Below are positions 16,843 through 25,004 of a stretch of DNA of 64,000 nt, piece after piece. Below the pieces are notes generated by a model, which did no database searches, was not told where the DNA came from, and saw only the letters and a list, made by a program, of their open reading frames with translations. A program made the position numbers and the translations under genes. The first letter of the stretch is position 1, and each line of letters opens with the position of its first letter. This DNA comes from WHSW01 sp963769945 (lineage in GTDB: Bacteria > Actinomycetota > Thermoleophilia > Solirubrobacterales > 70-9), in NCBI GenBank assembly GCA_963769945.1, contig CAVYOA010000007.1:3527-67526 (forward strand), written 5' to 3'.

Positions 16843-19443
16843 ATGCATGGATGGATCGCCAGACTGCGCGAACAGGGCCTGACTCAGACGGCGCAGCTTG
16901 CGAGCGATTCGGTCGGCTTGCTCGCCGCCCTGTCGGTGCTCGTTTTCTGCGTCGTGGCCGACATCCTGCTCGATCACGAGTCGGCGGCACTGGTCGGGAC
17001 CTACGTCGCCGCGCCATTTGTCGCTGCCCTGATCGCCGGGCCAGTGGGCACGGGTGCCGTCGGCGCGTTCGCGCTCCTCGCCGCCGTGGCCAGCCCTTCA
17101 TGGAACGTGAACACCGAGTTTGCCGATCAGCTGGTGCGCCTCGGTGTGATTCTCGGCGGCAGCGTTTTTGCGGTCGCGGGTTCGTGGCTGAGGACTCGCA
17201 CCTATGGGCGCACGGAGCGCCTCGAGCTGCTCAATTCCGTCGGCGCGATTGCCGATGGTTCGCTGCCGCTGGCGGAAACGCTGCGCCGCGTAACCGAGGT
17301 CCTGGTGCCAAGCTTCGGCGACATCTGCATGGTGGACGCAGTCCACGACGGTCGCAGCTCGCGGCTCGCGGCTCGCGCTCATGGTCGCGAGGACGCTGTC
17401 GAGATTGGCGAGCGCATGTATCACCGCTCGCCCGAGCTGCCGAGTTGGCTCGTCGACGGCGAGCGCTCCTGGCGTGACATCCCGCGCTGGCATTCGCGCC
17501 TTCGCGACGAGGAGATTCGACGGATGGCCGAGTCGCCCGACGATCTCGTTTTCCTGCAATCGCTGGGCCTGCGCTCCTCAATCGTGGCGCCGATCAGGGC
17601 CCGGGACCGCAACCTCGGCGCGCTGACTTTGCTCAGCGCTTGGTCGGAGCGGCGCTATAGCGCTGCCGATGTCAAGTTCGCCCAGATCCTTGCCAGCCGC
17701 ATCGGCCTCGCACTCGACAACGCCGGGCTCTTCTCCGACCTCGAGAGCGTCGAGCGACGCATGGACACGGTGATGTCGATCCTCGACGAAGCGGTCGTCA
17801 TCCACGACGTCAATGGCGAGCTCGTCTTCGCCAACCCGGCCGCTGCCAGAAGCCTTGGCTATGAGACCTCCGAGCAGGCGATCTCGGCGCCAAGTGCGAT
17901 CGGCCAGCGATTCACGATCCGCGACGAGGCAGGACTGGAAGTCTCACCCGAGGCGCTGGCCGGGCGCTCCCCCCAGCTAGGCGATCCGGTCGAGCCGGTG
18001 ACACTCAGAGTCACTGACCGCGTCGGCGGTCGTGAGCGCTGGATGCGAACGAAAGCGCGGGTGATCGAGGGCACGCAGGGCGAGGCGCTGTATTCGGTTA
18101 CCGCGATCGAAGACGTCACTGACGTCAAGCGCGCCGAGTTCTCGCACCGTCTGCTGGCCCGAAGCGGCGAGCTGCTCTCGCACTCGACCAACTATCGCCG
18201 CACGCTCGAGCGCGTGCCACACCTGGTGGTTCCGGAGTTCGCGGACTGGTGCACGGTAGAGATGCCGGGAACGGATTCGCGGCTTCTTCAGCCGGTTGCT
18301 GGTGCCCACCGCGACCCAACGACGCTCGAGCGCGTCAAGCGCATGCGCGAGCAGTTTCCCGAATCCGTCGGCGACGACACCCCCCTCGGCCACGTGATGC
18401 AAACCGCAGTCGCGCAGCGATTCGAGCTCACGCCCGAGCTTCTGAGCTCGATGGCGAAGGACGACGAGCACCTCGAGGAGTTGCAAGCGCTCGCTGTTCG
18501 CTCCGCCGTGATCGCACCGATGAGCGCCGCCGGCGCGATCGTTGGCGCGCTGGTCCTGGTCAACCACGAGGGCTCGAGAGCTTTCGACGACGAAGATCTC
18601 GCGGTCGCTGTCGAACTTGCCCAGCGTGCCGCGCTGGCGATCGAGAACGCGCGCCTAGCCGAAGAGCGGGCGCGCGTCGCGGACGCCCTGCAGCGAGAGT
18701 TGCTGCCACCGAGCTTGCCGCGGATGCCGGGCTGGCAGGTGGCGACGATGTATGAGCCCGCTGGTGAGATCAACCAGGTGGGTGGTGACTTCTACGAGGT
18801 ATTTCCTGTCGACACTGGGTGGGCGATCGTCCTCGGCGACGTTTCCGGCAAGGGCGCCGCCGCGGCCGCGCTCACCGCCGAAGCCCGCCATACGATTCGC
18901 ACCGCCGGCGTCCTCTCCGCAGATCCGCGCCGAGGCCTGTTCCTGCTCGACGAGAACCTCCGCGAACGCGACGACGCGGCCCTGTGCTCGGCCGCGATGG
19001 TGGTGATCCCCGCCGATCCGGCGCGAAATTCCGAGGTGACCGTCTACCTCGCGGGCCATCCGCACCCGATGTTGATGCGAGGTGGAGAGGCGACCCCAGT
19101 GGGCGAGCCGGGACCGATGCTCGGCGTCGTCGAAGACCCTGTCTGGGACGGGGTCACGGTCTCGGTCGAGCCGGGCGATCAGCTCGTTCTCTACACCGAC
19201 GGGGTTATCGAGGCTCGCGGTCGCGGCGGCGAGCGCTTCGGTGAGGACAGGCTTCGTCAGGGGCTTGCCGGGTGCACCACTCCCGACAGCGCCGTAGAGC
19301 AGGTTCGTCAGGCCCTTGACGGCTTTGGTGCCGAGGGTCGGCAGGACGATGCCGCGGTTGTGGTCGTGCGACGGCGTCTCGGCGCCGGCGCCTCGGCTCG
19401 CCGCCTCGGCGTGGTCAGCACAACCGCTGATCACGCCAGGTAA
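16843..19443 (+). CDS. Membrane GAF-PAS-GAF-SpoIIE (PP2C) serine phosphatase sensor
   Basis: An 866-residue protein from ATG 16843 (MHGWIARL); an upstream in-frame ATG at 16699 would overlap the divergent STAS gene. A membrane module of about four helices (residues 20-115) is followed by a GAF domain (about 130-300) and a PAS domain (about 306-430, SILDEAVVIHDVNGELVFAN). A second GAF (about 435-605) precedes an RsbU/SpoIIE phosphatase domain (about 615-850). The phosphatase shows LQRELLPPSLP, GGDFYEVF, LGDVSGKGAAAA, LYTDGVIEAR and GRQDDAAVVVV, including the metal-binding aspartates. It should dephosphorylate STAS antagonists such as the neighbouring 16346-16711 product in response to redox, ligand or membrane signals. 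Confidence 0.93.
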   Translation: MHGWIARLREQGLTQTAQLASDSVGLLAALSVLVFCVVADILLDHESAALVGTYVAAPFVAALIAGPVGTGAVGAFALLAAVASPSWNVNTEFADQLVRLGVILGGSVFAVAGSWLRTRTYGRTERLELLNSVGAIADGSLPLAETLRRVTEVLVPSFGDICMVDAVHDGRSSRLAARAHGREDAVEIGERMYHRSPELPSWLVDGERSWRDIPRWHSRLRDEEIRRMAESPDDLVFLQSLGLRSSIVAPIRARDRNLGALTLLSAWSERRYSAADVKFAQILASRIGLALDNAGLFSDLESVERRMDTVMSILDEAVVIHDVNGELVFANPAAARSLGYETSEQAISAPSAIGQRFTIRDEAGLEVSPEALAGRSPQLGDPVEPVTLRVTDRVGGRERWMRTKARVIEGTQGEALYSVTAIEDVTDVKRAEFSHRLLARSGELLSHSTNYRRTLERVPHLVVPEFADWCTVEMPGTDSRLLQPVAGAHRDPTTLERVKRMREQFPESVGDDTPLGHVMQTAVAQRFELTPELLSSMAKDDEHLEELQALAVRSAVIAPMSAAGAIVGALVLVNHEGSRAFDDEDLAVAVELAQRAALAIENARLAEERARVADALQRELLPPSLPRMPGWQVATMYEPAGEINQVGGDFYEVFPVDTGWAIVLGDVSGKGAAAAALTAEARHTIRTAGVLSADPRRGLFLLDENLRERDDAALCSAAMVVIPADPARNSEVTVYLAGHPHPMLMRGGEATPVGEPGPMLGVVEDPVWDGVTVSVEPGDQLVLYTDGVIEARGRGGERFGEDRLRQGLAGCTTPDSAVEQVRQALDGFGAEGRQDDAAVVVVRRRLGAGASARRLGVVSTTADHAR

Positions 19444-19447
19444 CGAG

Positions 19448-19849
19448 ATGAACGAGAGCGCGCGCGTGCCAGCGCTGGTCGCGCTCAGCGGCGCCGCGAT
19501 CGCACTCGTCTCGATCCCGCTGATGGCGGCCGCCGGGCGCCCGTTTCTCAGCCTCGAGTCGCTGAGCCCGTGGCTGGTGACCTACGCGATCGGCCTCTTC
19601 GCGGCCCTGTTCGCAGCCCCATTTGCGATCCACCGCCGGCTCGGCGGTGCGCTGGAAGCCGACGCTCGCTGGGAGCGAGCAATTCTTTGGTGGGCGGCGC
19701 TGACCGCTGCGGTGCTCGCCGCAGCCGTGGTCGCCGGCCTCGCGTCGGGCTTCGACACCGACTCGCTAGCCGGTGCGATCGCTTGGGTCACGATCGTCGA
19801 GTCCGTGCTGGTGCTGGCGACCGTCGCCGTTTGGATCATCGACGGCTAG
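19448..19849 (+). CDS. Four-helix integral membrane protein, unknown
   Basis: The 133-residue product starts at ATG 19448, 4 bases after the phosphatase stop. It is almost all membrane helices: VPALVALSGAAIALVSIPLM, LSPWLVTYAIGLFAALFAAP, ILWWAALTAAVLAAAVVAGL and IAWVTIVESVLVLATVAVWI. A short charged loop (HRRLGGALEADARWER) lies between helices 2 and 3. No family recognised. Tight spacing suggests translation together with the phosphatase, so it may be an accessory of the stress sensor (inference). Confidence 0.65.
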   Translation: MNESARVPALVALSGAAIALVSIPLMAAAGRPFLSLESLSPWLVTYAIGLFAALFAAPFAIHRRLGGALEADARWERAILWWAALTAAVLAAAVVAGLASGFDTDSLAGAIAWVTIVESVLVLATVAVWIIDG

Positions 19850-19881
19850 ATCATCACTCGTCTAGCCTTTCCGTTGTAGCT

Positions 19882-19895
19882 TGACTGGTCAGTCA
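19882..19895. promoter_or_regulatory. TetR-type operator (TGACTG-GT-CAGTCA)
   Basis: A perfect 6-bp inverted repeat, TGACTG/CAGTCA with a 2-base spacer, followed by a further CAGTCAG copy. It lies 45 bases before the nitrilase start. The sequence class (TGACTG...CAGTCA) is common for TetR-family repressors, and a TetR gene is the second gene of the transcript, so autoregulation is likely. Confidence 0.6.
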
Positions 19896-19940
19896 GTCAG
19901 CCGTTTTGGACCGAGCCGAGGAGAGGGGCTCTCCGCCAAT

Positions 19941-20777
19941 ATGAGCTTGCGCGTCGCCGCGATTCAACTCAACTCCACCGCCGACAAGGCGAGCAACGTC
20001 GATGCCGCGGCAGCGCTGGTCGCGGCCGCCGCCGCCGACGGTGCCGAGCTCGTCGTCCTGCCCGAGAAGTGGAACCTCCTCGGGCCCGCGGACGAGCTCG
20101 CAGAGGGCGCCGAGGAGCTCTCGACGGGACCATCGATCGATGCCGCCCGAAGCTGGGCGCGCGAGCTCGCAATCACCCTCGTCGCTGGGAGCATCGCCGA
20201 GCGGGTCGATGCTGGTGAGCGGCTATTCAACACCTCGAGCTTGATCGACTCGAGCGGTGAGGTCGCCGCGGTTTACCGCAAGATCCACATGTTCGATGTC
20301 GACGTCGGCGGTGTTTCCTACCGCGAGTCGGCGCATGAGCAGCCAGGCGAGGAGATCGTCGATGCCACGGTGGCGGGCGTCAAGCTTGGGCTGACCATCT
20401 GTTACGACCTTCGCTTCCCCGAGCTCTACCGCATCCTCGCTCTGCGCGGGGCGCAGGCGATCGTGGTGCCGTCGGCGTTCACGGCAACGACTGGGCGCGA
20501 TCACTGGGAGGTCTTACTGCGGGCGCGCGCGATCGAGAATCAATGCTTTGTGATCGCGGCCAACCAATCGGGCAAGGCGCCACCGCATTACGACTCCTAC
20601 GGCCACTCGATGATCGTCGGCCCCTGGGGCGATGTGCTCGCGATCGTCGCCGACGGCGAGGGCTTCGCCTGCGCGGATCTCGACCTCGATCGCCAGCAAG
20701 AGATCCGCAACTCGCTGCCGTCGCTGGCCAACCGCCGCCCGCAGGCCTACCGCTGGGAAGTCGAGGCGCGGGTCTGA
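19941..20777 (+). CDS. Nitrilase-superfamily C-N hydrolase (Nit1/omega-amidase-like)
   Basis: A 278-residue carbon-nitrogen hydrolase from ATG 19941 (MSLRVAAIQLNST). The Glu-Lys-Cys catalytic triad is visible: LPEKWN (Glu near residue 43), VYRKIHMFDVDV (Lys near 115) and TICYDLRFPELYR (Cys near 155). YRKIHMFDVDV...YRES is the pattern of Nit1/deaminated-glutathione amidase and omega-amidase. Since actinobacteria rarely make glutathione, the true substrate may be another alpha-keto-acid amide. The gene is co-transcribed with the TetR regulator (TGATG overlap) and preceded by a TetR-type operator. Confidence 0.9.
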   Translation: MSLRVAAIQLNSTADKASNVDAAAALVAAAAADGAELVVLPEKWNLLGPADELAEGAEELSTGPSIDAARSWARELAITLVAGSIAERVDAGERLFNTSSLIDSSGEVAAVYRKIHMFDVDVGGVSYRESAHEQPGEEIVDATVAGVKLGLTICYDLRFPELYRILALRGAQAIVVPSAFTATTGRDHWEVLLRARAIENQCFVIAANQSGKAPPHYDSYGHSMIVGPWGDVLAIVADGEGFACADLDLDRQQEIRNSLPSLANRRPQAYRWEVEARV

Positions 20778-21391
20778 TGGCAAAGGCACCGCCGATCGAC
20801 CGCCGCCGACAGATTCTCGACGCGGCCGTCCAGGTGTTCGCCCAGCAAGGCTTTCACGCCTGCCGCGTATCGGACATCGCTCGGGAGGCGGGCGTGGCAC
20901 ACGGACTCATCTACCACTACTTCGATTCCAAGGATGAGGTGCTCAACGAGCTCTTCGTCGAACGCTGGTCGCTGCTGTTGGCGGCGATCGGCGAGGTCGA
21001 CCGCAGGCCGATCGCGCCGCGCGAAAAGCTCGACGCCGTGGCCGCTTTCATCATCGACTCCTATCAGCACGATCCGGAGTTGATGAAGGTGATCATCGTT
21101 GAGGTGACCAGGGCCGCAAACTCGTTCGGGCGTACCCACTTGCCGGAGATCCGCAAGGCGTATGACTTGATCGCGAAGATCGTCCGCGACGCGCAGCACG
21201 AGGGTTCGTTTCGCGACGACATCGACGCCGATTTCGCCTCGATGTGGTTTTACGGCGCGATCGAGCAGTTGCTCTCGGGCTGGGTGTTCGAGCTGATCCC
21301 CGAGACCGCCAACGACTACGAGCGCGCCCGGGTGATGGTCGTCGACACGATCTGTGGGGGGCTGGAGACCGGCGCCGGTGCAAGCCGGTAG
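20777..21391 (+). CDS. TetR-family transcriptional regulator
   Basis: The 204-residue repressor has its ATG (20777) within the nitrilase stop. The N-terminal HTH reads RRRQILDAAVQVFAQQGFHACRVSDIAREAGVAHGLIYHYFDSKDEVL. The C-terminal ligand domain contains QHDPELMKVIIVEVTRAANSF and ends at a Gly/Ala tail. It probably controls its own two-gene operon through the TGACTGGTCAGTCA site at 19882-19895. The effector is unknown. The C-terminal type resembles regulators of fatty-acid/CoA metabolism, but this is weak evidence. Confidence 0.92.
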   Translation: MAKAPPIDRRRQILDAAVQVFAQQGFHACRVSDIAREAGVAHGLIYHYFDSKDEVLNELFVERWSLLLAAIGEVDRRPIAPREKLDAVAAFIIDSYQHDPELMKVIIVEVTRAANSFGRTHLPEIRKAYDLIAKIVRDAQHEGSFRDDIDADFASMWFYGAIEQLLSGWVFELIPETANDYERARVMVVDTICGGLETGAGASR

Positions 21392-21455
21392 CCGCCGTGG
21401 ATGATTTACTGAGCTTTCGCGGTGAGTAGCCGCTCGAACGGGTAGGAGCTGCATC

Positions 21456-21590
21456 GTGGACAACGACATCGTTAAACGCCTGATCTGGACTGGACTCGTG
21501 GCTGGCACCGGCGCGCTTGCAAGCGTCGTCGCGATGCGTGTTTCGGCCGTGATCTGGAAGCGCCTGTTCGACGAGGATCCGCCTGAATGA
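21456..21590 (+). CDS. 44-residue membrane protein (DUF4235-like), first of a holin-type trio
   Basis: A short ORF from GTG 21456 with ribosome site TAGGAG 9 bases upstream. Its stop overlaps the next ATG (ATGA at 21587-21590), which argues strongly that it is translated. The product has one amphipathic/membrane stretch (LIWTGLVAGTGALASVVAMR) and a charged end (WKRLFDEDPPE). It resembles the core of DUF4235 proteins that accompany DUF1469 and DUF3618 genes in actinobacteria. Function unknown. Confidence 0.7.
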   Translation: MDNDIVKRLIWTGLVAGTGALASVVAMRVSAVIWKRLFDEDPPE

Positions 21591-22051
21591 ACTATCAGCC
21601 GCCCCGCCAGCCGCCGGAGGATCGCTCAGTGGGCGAGATGATGGTCGACGTCTCCGAACGCGTCTCAACCCTGGTGCGCGAGGAGATCGCCCTGGCGAAG
21701 GCCGAGATCACCGAGAAGGTGACCAAGCTCGTCAAGGGCTCCGTGGTCGGCATCGTCGCCGGCCTCTTCGCCTTCCTCGGGCTGATCTTGCTGATGCACT
21801 CGATCGCCTGGCTGCTCAACGACCTCCTCTTCGGTGACAACTTCTGGGCCGGGTTCCTGGTCGAGGCTGTGATCTTCTTCATCGTCGCGGCCGCGGCCGG
21901 TTACTTCGCCTACAGATCGCTGCTGGCGGGCGCCCCCCCGACTCCGGACTTGGCGATCGAGGAAGGCCGGCGCATCCGCCAGACGCTCGAATCCTCGACG
22001 ACGCCGGCGGCGAAGGAGCCGGTTGCGCCGGCGACCGAGAAAGCACTCTGA
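21587..22051 (+). CDS. Phage-holin-like membrane protein (DUF1469)
   Basis: A 154-residue protein. An N-terminal amphipathic helix (SVGEMMVDVSERVSTLVREEIALAKAE) is followed by two membrane helices (VVGIVAGLFAFLGLILLMHSIAWLL and FLVEAVIFFIVAAAAGYFAYR) and a Pro/Ala-rich tail. This is the actinobacterial 'holin superfamily 3'/DUF1469 architecture, a chromosomal family with no proven lytic role. It overlaps the 44-residue gene at its start, and its stop abuts the DUF3618 gene. No phage genes are nearby. Confidence 0.85.
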   Translation: MNYQPPRQPPEDRSVGEMMVDVSERVSTLVREEIALAKAEITEKVTKLVKGSVVGIVAGLFAFLGLILLMHSIAWLLNDLLFGDNFWAGFLVEAVIFFIVAAAAGYFAYRSLLAGAPPTPDLAIEEGRRIRQTLESSTTPAAKEPVAPATEKAL

Positions 22052-22320
22052 TGGCCAACGAGCCCGAGATCTACAGCGGTGCCGGCGAACCGGTCGCCAA
22101 ACGGGCCGCCGGGGCCCCCGGACGCAGCTCGAACGAGATTCGCGCCGATATCGAGCGCCAGCGTGAGGAGCTTTCCCATTCCGTCGAGGCGCTTCGCGGG
22201 CGGGTCACCGAGCTCACCGATTGGCGCAGTCAGGTTCGCGAGCACAAGCGCGAACTCGTCATCGGCGCCGCCATTGTCGGCTTCGCCATCGGCGCGCGTT
22301 TCGCGCTTCGCCGCCGCTAG
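22051..22320 (+). CDS. DUF3618 protein
   Basis: An 89-residue protein starting at ATG 22051 on the previous stop. The core NEIRADIERQREELSHSVEALRGRVTELTDWR is the DUF3618 signature, a helix usually followed by a membrane span, here IGAAIVGFAIGARFAL. It is the third member of the DUF4235-DUF1469-DUF3618 set, which probably acts at the membrane. Its stop overlaps the stop of the convergent DegV gene by four bases. Confidence 0.85.
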   Translation: MANEPEIYSGAGEPVAKRAAGAPGRSSNEIRADIERQREELSHSVEALRGRVTELTDWRSQVREHKRELVIGAAIVGFAIGARFALRRR

Positions 22321-23186
22321 TCCAAGAAACGCTTCGGCAGTCCGCCGAAGCCGAGCAGGCCGGGGCCGATATGGGCTCCGATCACCGGGCCGATCTCAGA
22401 GACGAAGACGGGGTCGTCGCCGAAGATCTGGCGGCATTGGTCGACCAGTCGCCGCGCCGTGTCGGGGTCGTGGATGTGCTGTACAACCCAGGCGTCCGCA
22501 CCGGCCTGTTTGTGCTCATGGGCAAAGTCGACCATACGCTCGAAGGCGCGCTTGCGGGTACGGACGCGCTCAACCGGGGTGATCTCCTCCTCCAGCGTCA
22601 GGATCGGCTTGATCTGAAGCGCAGAGCCCATCCATGCCTGAGCCGCGCCGATACGGCCGCCCTTGCGCAGGTACTCGAGCGTGTCGATCGCGAACCACAT
22701 CTTCATTGACTCGCGTGCTTCGGCGACGACCTTGATCACCTCTTCCCCGGAGGCGCCGGTGGCGGCGCGGCGAGCGGCGATCAGCGTTAGCAGGCCTTGG
22801 CCGCCGCAGGCCGAGCGGCTGTCCCAGACCTGGATTCGCTCGCCGCCCGCGCCTGATTCGATCAGCGCTTGGCGAGCTTGGGTGGCCGAATCGAAGGTTC
22901 CCGAGATTCCGGCCGAGATGTGGATCGAGACGATGTCGCGGCCCTCGGCCAGCAGCGGTTCATAAATCGCGGTGAAGTCGCCCACCGATGGCTGCGACGT
23001 GGTCGCGCCCTTCTCGCTGCGGCGCAGGCGTTCGTAGAAGTCGTCGTATGCATCACCGCTGATCTCGCTCTCGCGGCGCTGGTCGCCGTCGAGGGTGACG
23101 TAGAGGCTGGCGCGGTGAATATCGTGCTCGGCGACGAGGTCGTCGGGGAGATAGGCGGTGCTGTCGGTGACGACGGCGGTACTCAC
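22317..23186 (-). CDS. DegV family fatty-acid-binding protein
   Basis: The 289-residue protein begins TAVVTDSTAYLPDDL, the DegV opening, and has TTSQPSVGDF (substrate loop), SAGISGTFDSA (carboxylate-binding loop), DSRSACGGQGL and KGGRIGAAQAWMGSALQIKPIL. DegV/FakB proteins bind a single fatty acid and can present it to a kinase (FakA) for phosphorylation in lipid synthesis. No FakA gene is in the window. It is tail to tail with the DUF3618 gene (4-base overlap) and divergent from the epimerase gene by 42 bases. Confidence 0.93.
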   Translation of the reverse strand: MSTAVVTDSTAYLPDDLVAEHDIHRASLYVTLDGDQRRESEISGDAYDDFYERLRRSEKGATTSQPSVGDFTAIYEPLLAEGRDIVSIHISAGISGTFDSATQARQALIESGAGGERIQVWDSRSACGGQGLLTLIAARRAATGASGEEVIKVVAEARESMKMWFAIDTLEYLRKGGRIGAAQAWMGSALQIKPILTLEEEITPVERVRTRKRAFERMVDFAHEHKQAGADAWVVQHIHDPDTARRLVDQCRQIFGDDPVFVSEIGPVIGAHIGPGLLGFGGLPKRFLD

Positions 23187-23228
23187 GCCACGGTTCTTAT
23201 CAGTGTGACGGCACTAAGCTCCGCCTCC

Positions 23229-24284
23229 ATGGCCAAGACTCTTGTCACTGGGGGCAGTGGCTACCTCGGCTCTCACCTGGTCCGCGCTCTTGGCGAGCGC
23301 GGCGATGAGTTGCGCCTGCTGGCGCGCCGCCAAGCCAAGCTCGACCATCTCTCGCCGGTTTCCTTCGAGCGTTCGACCGGCGATGTCACCGATCGCCGCG
23401 CCGTGCGCAAGGCAATGAAGGGAGTGGAGCGGGTCTTTCATCTCGCCGGCCGTACATCGCTGCGCCCCGGCGATCGCGAAGCTGTGTTTCGCACCAACTT
23501 GCGCGGATCGAGAATCCTCTTCGAGGAAGCGCTCGAGGCCGGAGTCGAGCGCGTCGTGCACACCTCGACCGTGGGTGCGATCGGTGTCGCCAAGCCCCAT
23601 GGCACGGCCGACGAGACGACTGCCTTCGAGATCGGTCACCTCGGGCTCCCCTACATCAACTCCAAGCACGAAGCCGAGCTGGAAGCGTTTCGCCTCGCCG
23701 CCGCGGGCCTGCCTGTCGTCATCGTCAATCCCTCGTTCGTCCTCGGGCCCGACGATCCGAGCGGCACCTCGATGGGCTTGGTGCGGCGATTCTTGCTCGG
23801 TCAGATCCCCGTCTACGTCAATGGCGCCCTCAATATCGTCGACGTTCGCGACGTCGCCCGCGGGCATCTGCTCGCCGACGAGAAAGGCCAGGTTGGCGAG
23901 CGCTACATCCTCGCCGGGCGCAACTTCACGCTGCAGCGCCTGTTCGCCGACCTCGCACGGATCTCCAGCCGCCGCCCGCCGGCGTTGAAGCTGCCGGCGC
24001 GGGTCGCGCTTGCGGGCGCCGAAGCCGCCACCTGGGCCGGGGTGGGGATCCCGACCTCGCTCGGCGAGGTGCGCTCAGCCTCGCTGTGGTGGACGTACCG
24101 CAACGCGAAGGCAAAGCGCGAGCTCGGCTTCGAGCCTCGCCCGCACGAGGAGACGCTCGAGGAGTCGGTGCGCTGGCAACTCGATCAGCTCGGCGACCGC
24201 AAGCCCGGCGGCGGCCCCGTGCAGGTGCTCCTGCACGTGCTCGGACGGGCGATGCGCGCGACCGAGAAGGTGGTCGGCGGATGA
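23229..24284 (+). CDS. NAD-dependent epimerase/dehydratase (extended SDR, HpnA-like)
   Basis: A 351-residue extended SDR from ATG 23229. TGGSGYLGSHLVRAL (Rossmann Gly motif), DVTDRRAVRKAMKGVERVFHLAG, HTSTVGAIG, the catalytic YINSK (Tyr-x-x-x-Lys) and VNPSFVLGPDD are visible. The overall pattern (VFHLAGRTSL..., YVNGALNIVDVRDVARGHLLA, GERYILAG) matches the HpnA/dihydroflavonol-reductase-like subgroup found with hopanoid or lipid-sugar genes. The C-terminus is extended by about 40 residues. It overlaps the GST-N gene (ATGA). The substrate is probably a nucleotide sugar or a lipid-linked sugar, not resolvable here. Confidence 0.88.
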   Translation: MAKTLVTGGSGYLGSHLVRALGERGDELRLLARRQAKLDHLSPVSFERSTGDVTDRRAVRKAMKGVERVFHLAGRTSLRPGDREAVFRTNLRGSRILFEEALEAGVERVVHTSTVGAIGVAKPHGTADETTAFEIGHLGLPYINSKHEAELEAFRLAAAGLPVVIVNPSFVLGPDDPSGTSMGLVRRFLLGQIPVYVNGALNIVDVRDVARGHLLADEKGQVGERYILAGRNFTLQRLFADLARISSRRPPALKLPARVALAGAEAATWAGVGIPTSLGEVRSASLWWTYRNAKAKRELGFEPRPHEETLEESVRWQLDQLGDRKPGGGPVQVLLHVLGRAMRATEKVVGG

Positions 24285-24574
24285 CCGAGTCGCTGGTCCT
24301 CTATCGCTGTCCGACACCGACCAATTTTCTCTGCCCGTGTGGAGCGGCCGAGCGACGGCTGAGGAAGCTGGGGCTGGAGCATCGGACCGTGCGCGTCCCC
24401 TACAAGCGCTCGGCGCGGCCCGAGGTCGAGGAGCTGACGCGCCAGCGCCGCGTGCCCCTGCTCGTCGACAACGATGAAGTCGTGCACGACTCGCGGCGCA
24501 TCACCGAGTACCTGGAGTGGAAGTACGGCTCGCAGTCCGAGGCCGAGAACCGGCTTGAACGTGCAGGTTTCTGA
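24281..24574 (+). CDS. GST N-terminal-domain / glutaredoxin-like protein
   Basis: A stand-alone thioredoxin-fold domain of 97 residues (MTESLVLYRCPTPTNFLCPCG...). The Cys-rich opening has Cys at residues 10, 18 and 20. RQRRVPLLVDNDEVVHDSRRITEYLEWKYG is the GST N-domain pattern with cis-Pro (VP) and the Asp-Ser ligand-binding turn. There is no helical C-domain, so it is probably a redox or disulfide protein and not a true transferase. The start overlaps the epimerase stop. It precedes the iron-sulfur carrier gene by 43 bases. Confidence 0.8.
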   Translation: MTESLVLYRCPTPTNFLCPCGAAERRLRKLGLEHRTVRVPYKRSARPEVEELTRQRRVPLLVDNDEVVHDSRRITEYLEWKYGSQSEAENRLERAGF

Positions 24575-24601
24575 CCCTTCGTGAAACCGGCCCGCCTGGG
24601 C

Positions 24602-24607
24602 TATACA
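24602..24607 (+). promoter_or_regulatory. Candidate -10 box of the A-type carrier gene
   Basis: TATACA (continuing AATTT) is a conspicuous AT-rich hexamer in GC-rich surroundings, ending 10 bases before ATG 24618. If used, transcription would start at or next to the start codon, giving a leaderless mRNA. No ribosome site is seen. Confidence 0.4.
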
Positions 24608-24617
24608 ATTTGAAGCA

Positions 24618-24989
24618 ATGGAAACGCCCGATTCAGCAGTAAAGATCACCGACGTCGCCGCGGAGAAGATCCACGACCTCGTCAGCGCTGCCGAGAGCGA
24701 GCAGGCGTTGCGTATCGCCGTGCGCGGCGGCGGCTGCTCGGGCTTTCAGTACGCGCTCGCGCTCGACGCGGCCAAAGACGATGACCACGTCTTCAACCAC
24801 AACGGCGTCGCCGTCGTCGTCGACAAGCTCAGCATGCAGTTCGTCTTCGGCTCAGAGGTCGACTACGTCGACGGGCTTCAGGGCGCCGGCTTCACCGTCA
24901 ACAACCCGAACGTCGTCGCCGCCTGCGGCTGCGGCTCGTCCTTCCAGGTCAAGGACGACGCTGCCGACCACGCCGCAGCCACCGTTTAA
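24618..24989 (+). CDS. erpA: A-type iron-sulfur cluster carrier (ErpA/IscA family)
   Basis: A 123-residue HesB/IscA-type protein. The three conserved cysteines are present: GGGCSGFQY (about residue 40) and CGCGSSF near the end (two Cys). ITDVAAEKIHDL and VVVDKLSMQFVFGSEVDYVDGLQGAGFTVNNPN are typical of the fold. It accepts [4Fe-4S] or [2Fe-2S] clusters and inserts them in apoproteins. Two partners of the same process, a CGFS glutaredoxin and a BolA protein, are encoded 2 kb downstream on the other strand. An acidic/Ala tail follows the last Cys. Confidence 0.93.
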   Translation: METPDSAVKITDVAAEKIHDLVSAAESEQALRIAVRGGGCSGFQYALALDAAKDDDHVFNHNGVAVVVDKLSMQFVFGSEVDYVDGLQGAGFTVNNPNVVAACGCGSSFQVKDDAADHAAATV

Positions 24990-25004
24990 CCGTCCCGGGC
25001 CGCC

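Noticed and set aside
21456..22320. Holin-like genes as a prophage remnant
   Set aside because: DUF1469/DUF3618 genes are common chromosomal genes in actinobacteria. No lysin, terminase, portal, integrase or attachment repeats are nearby.
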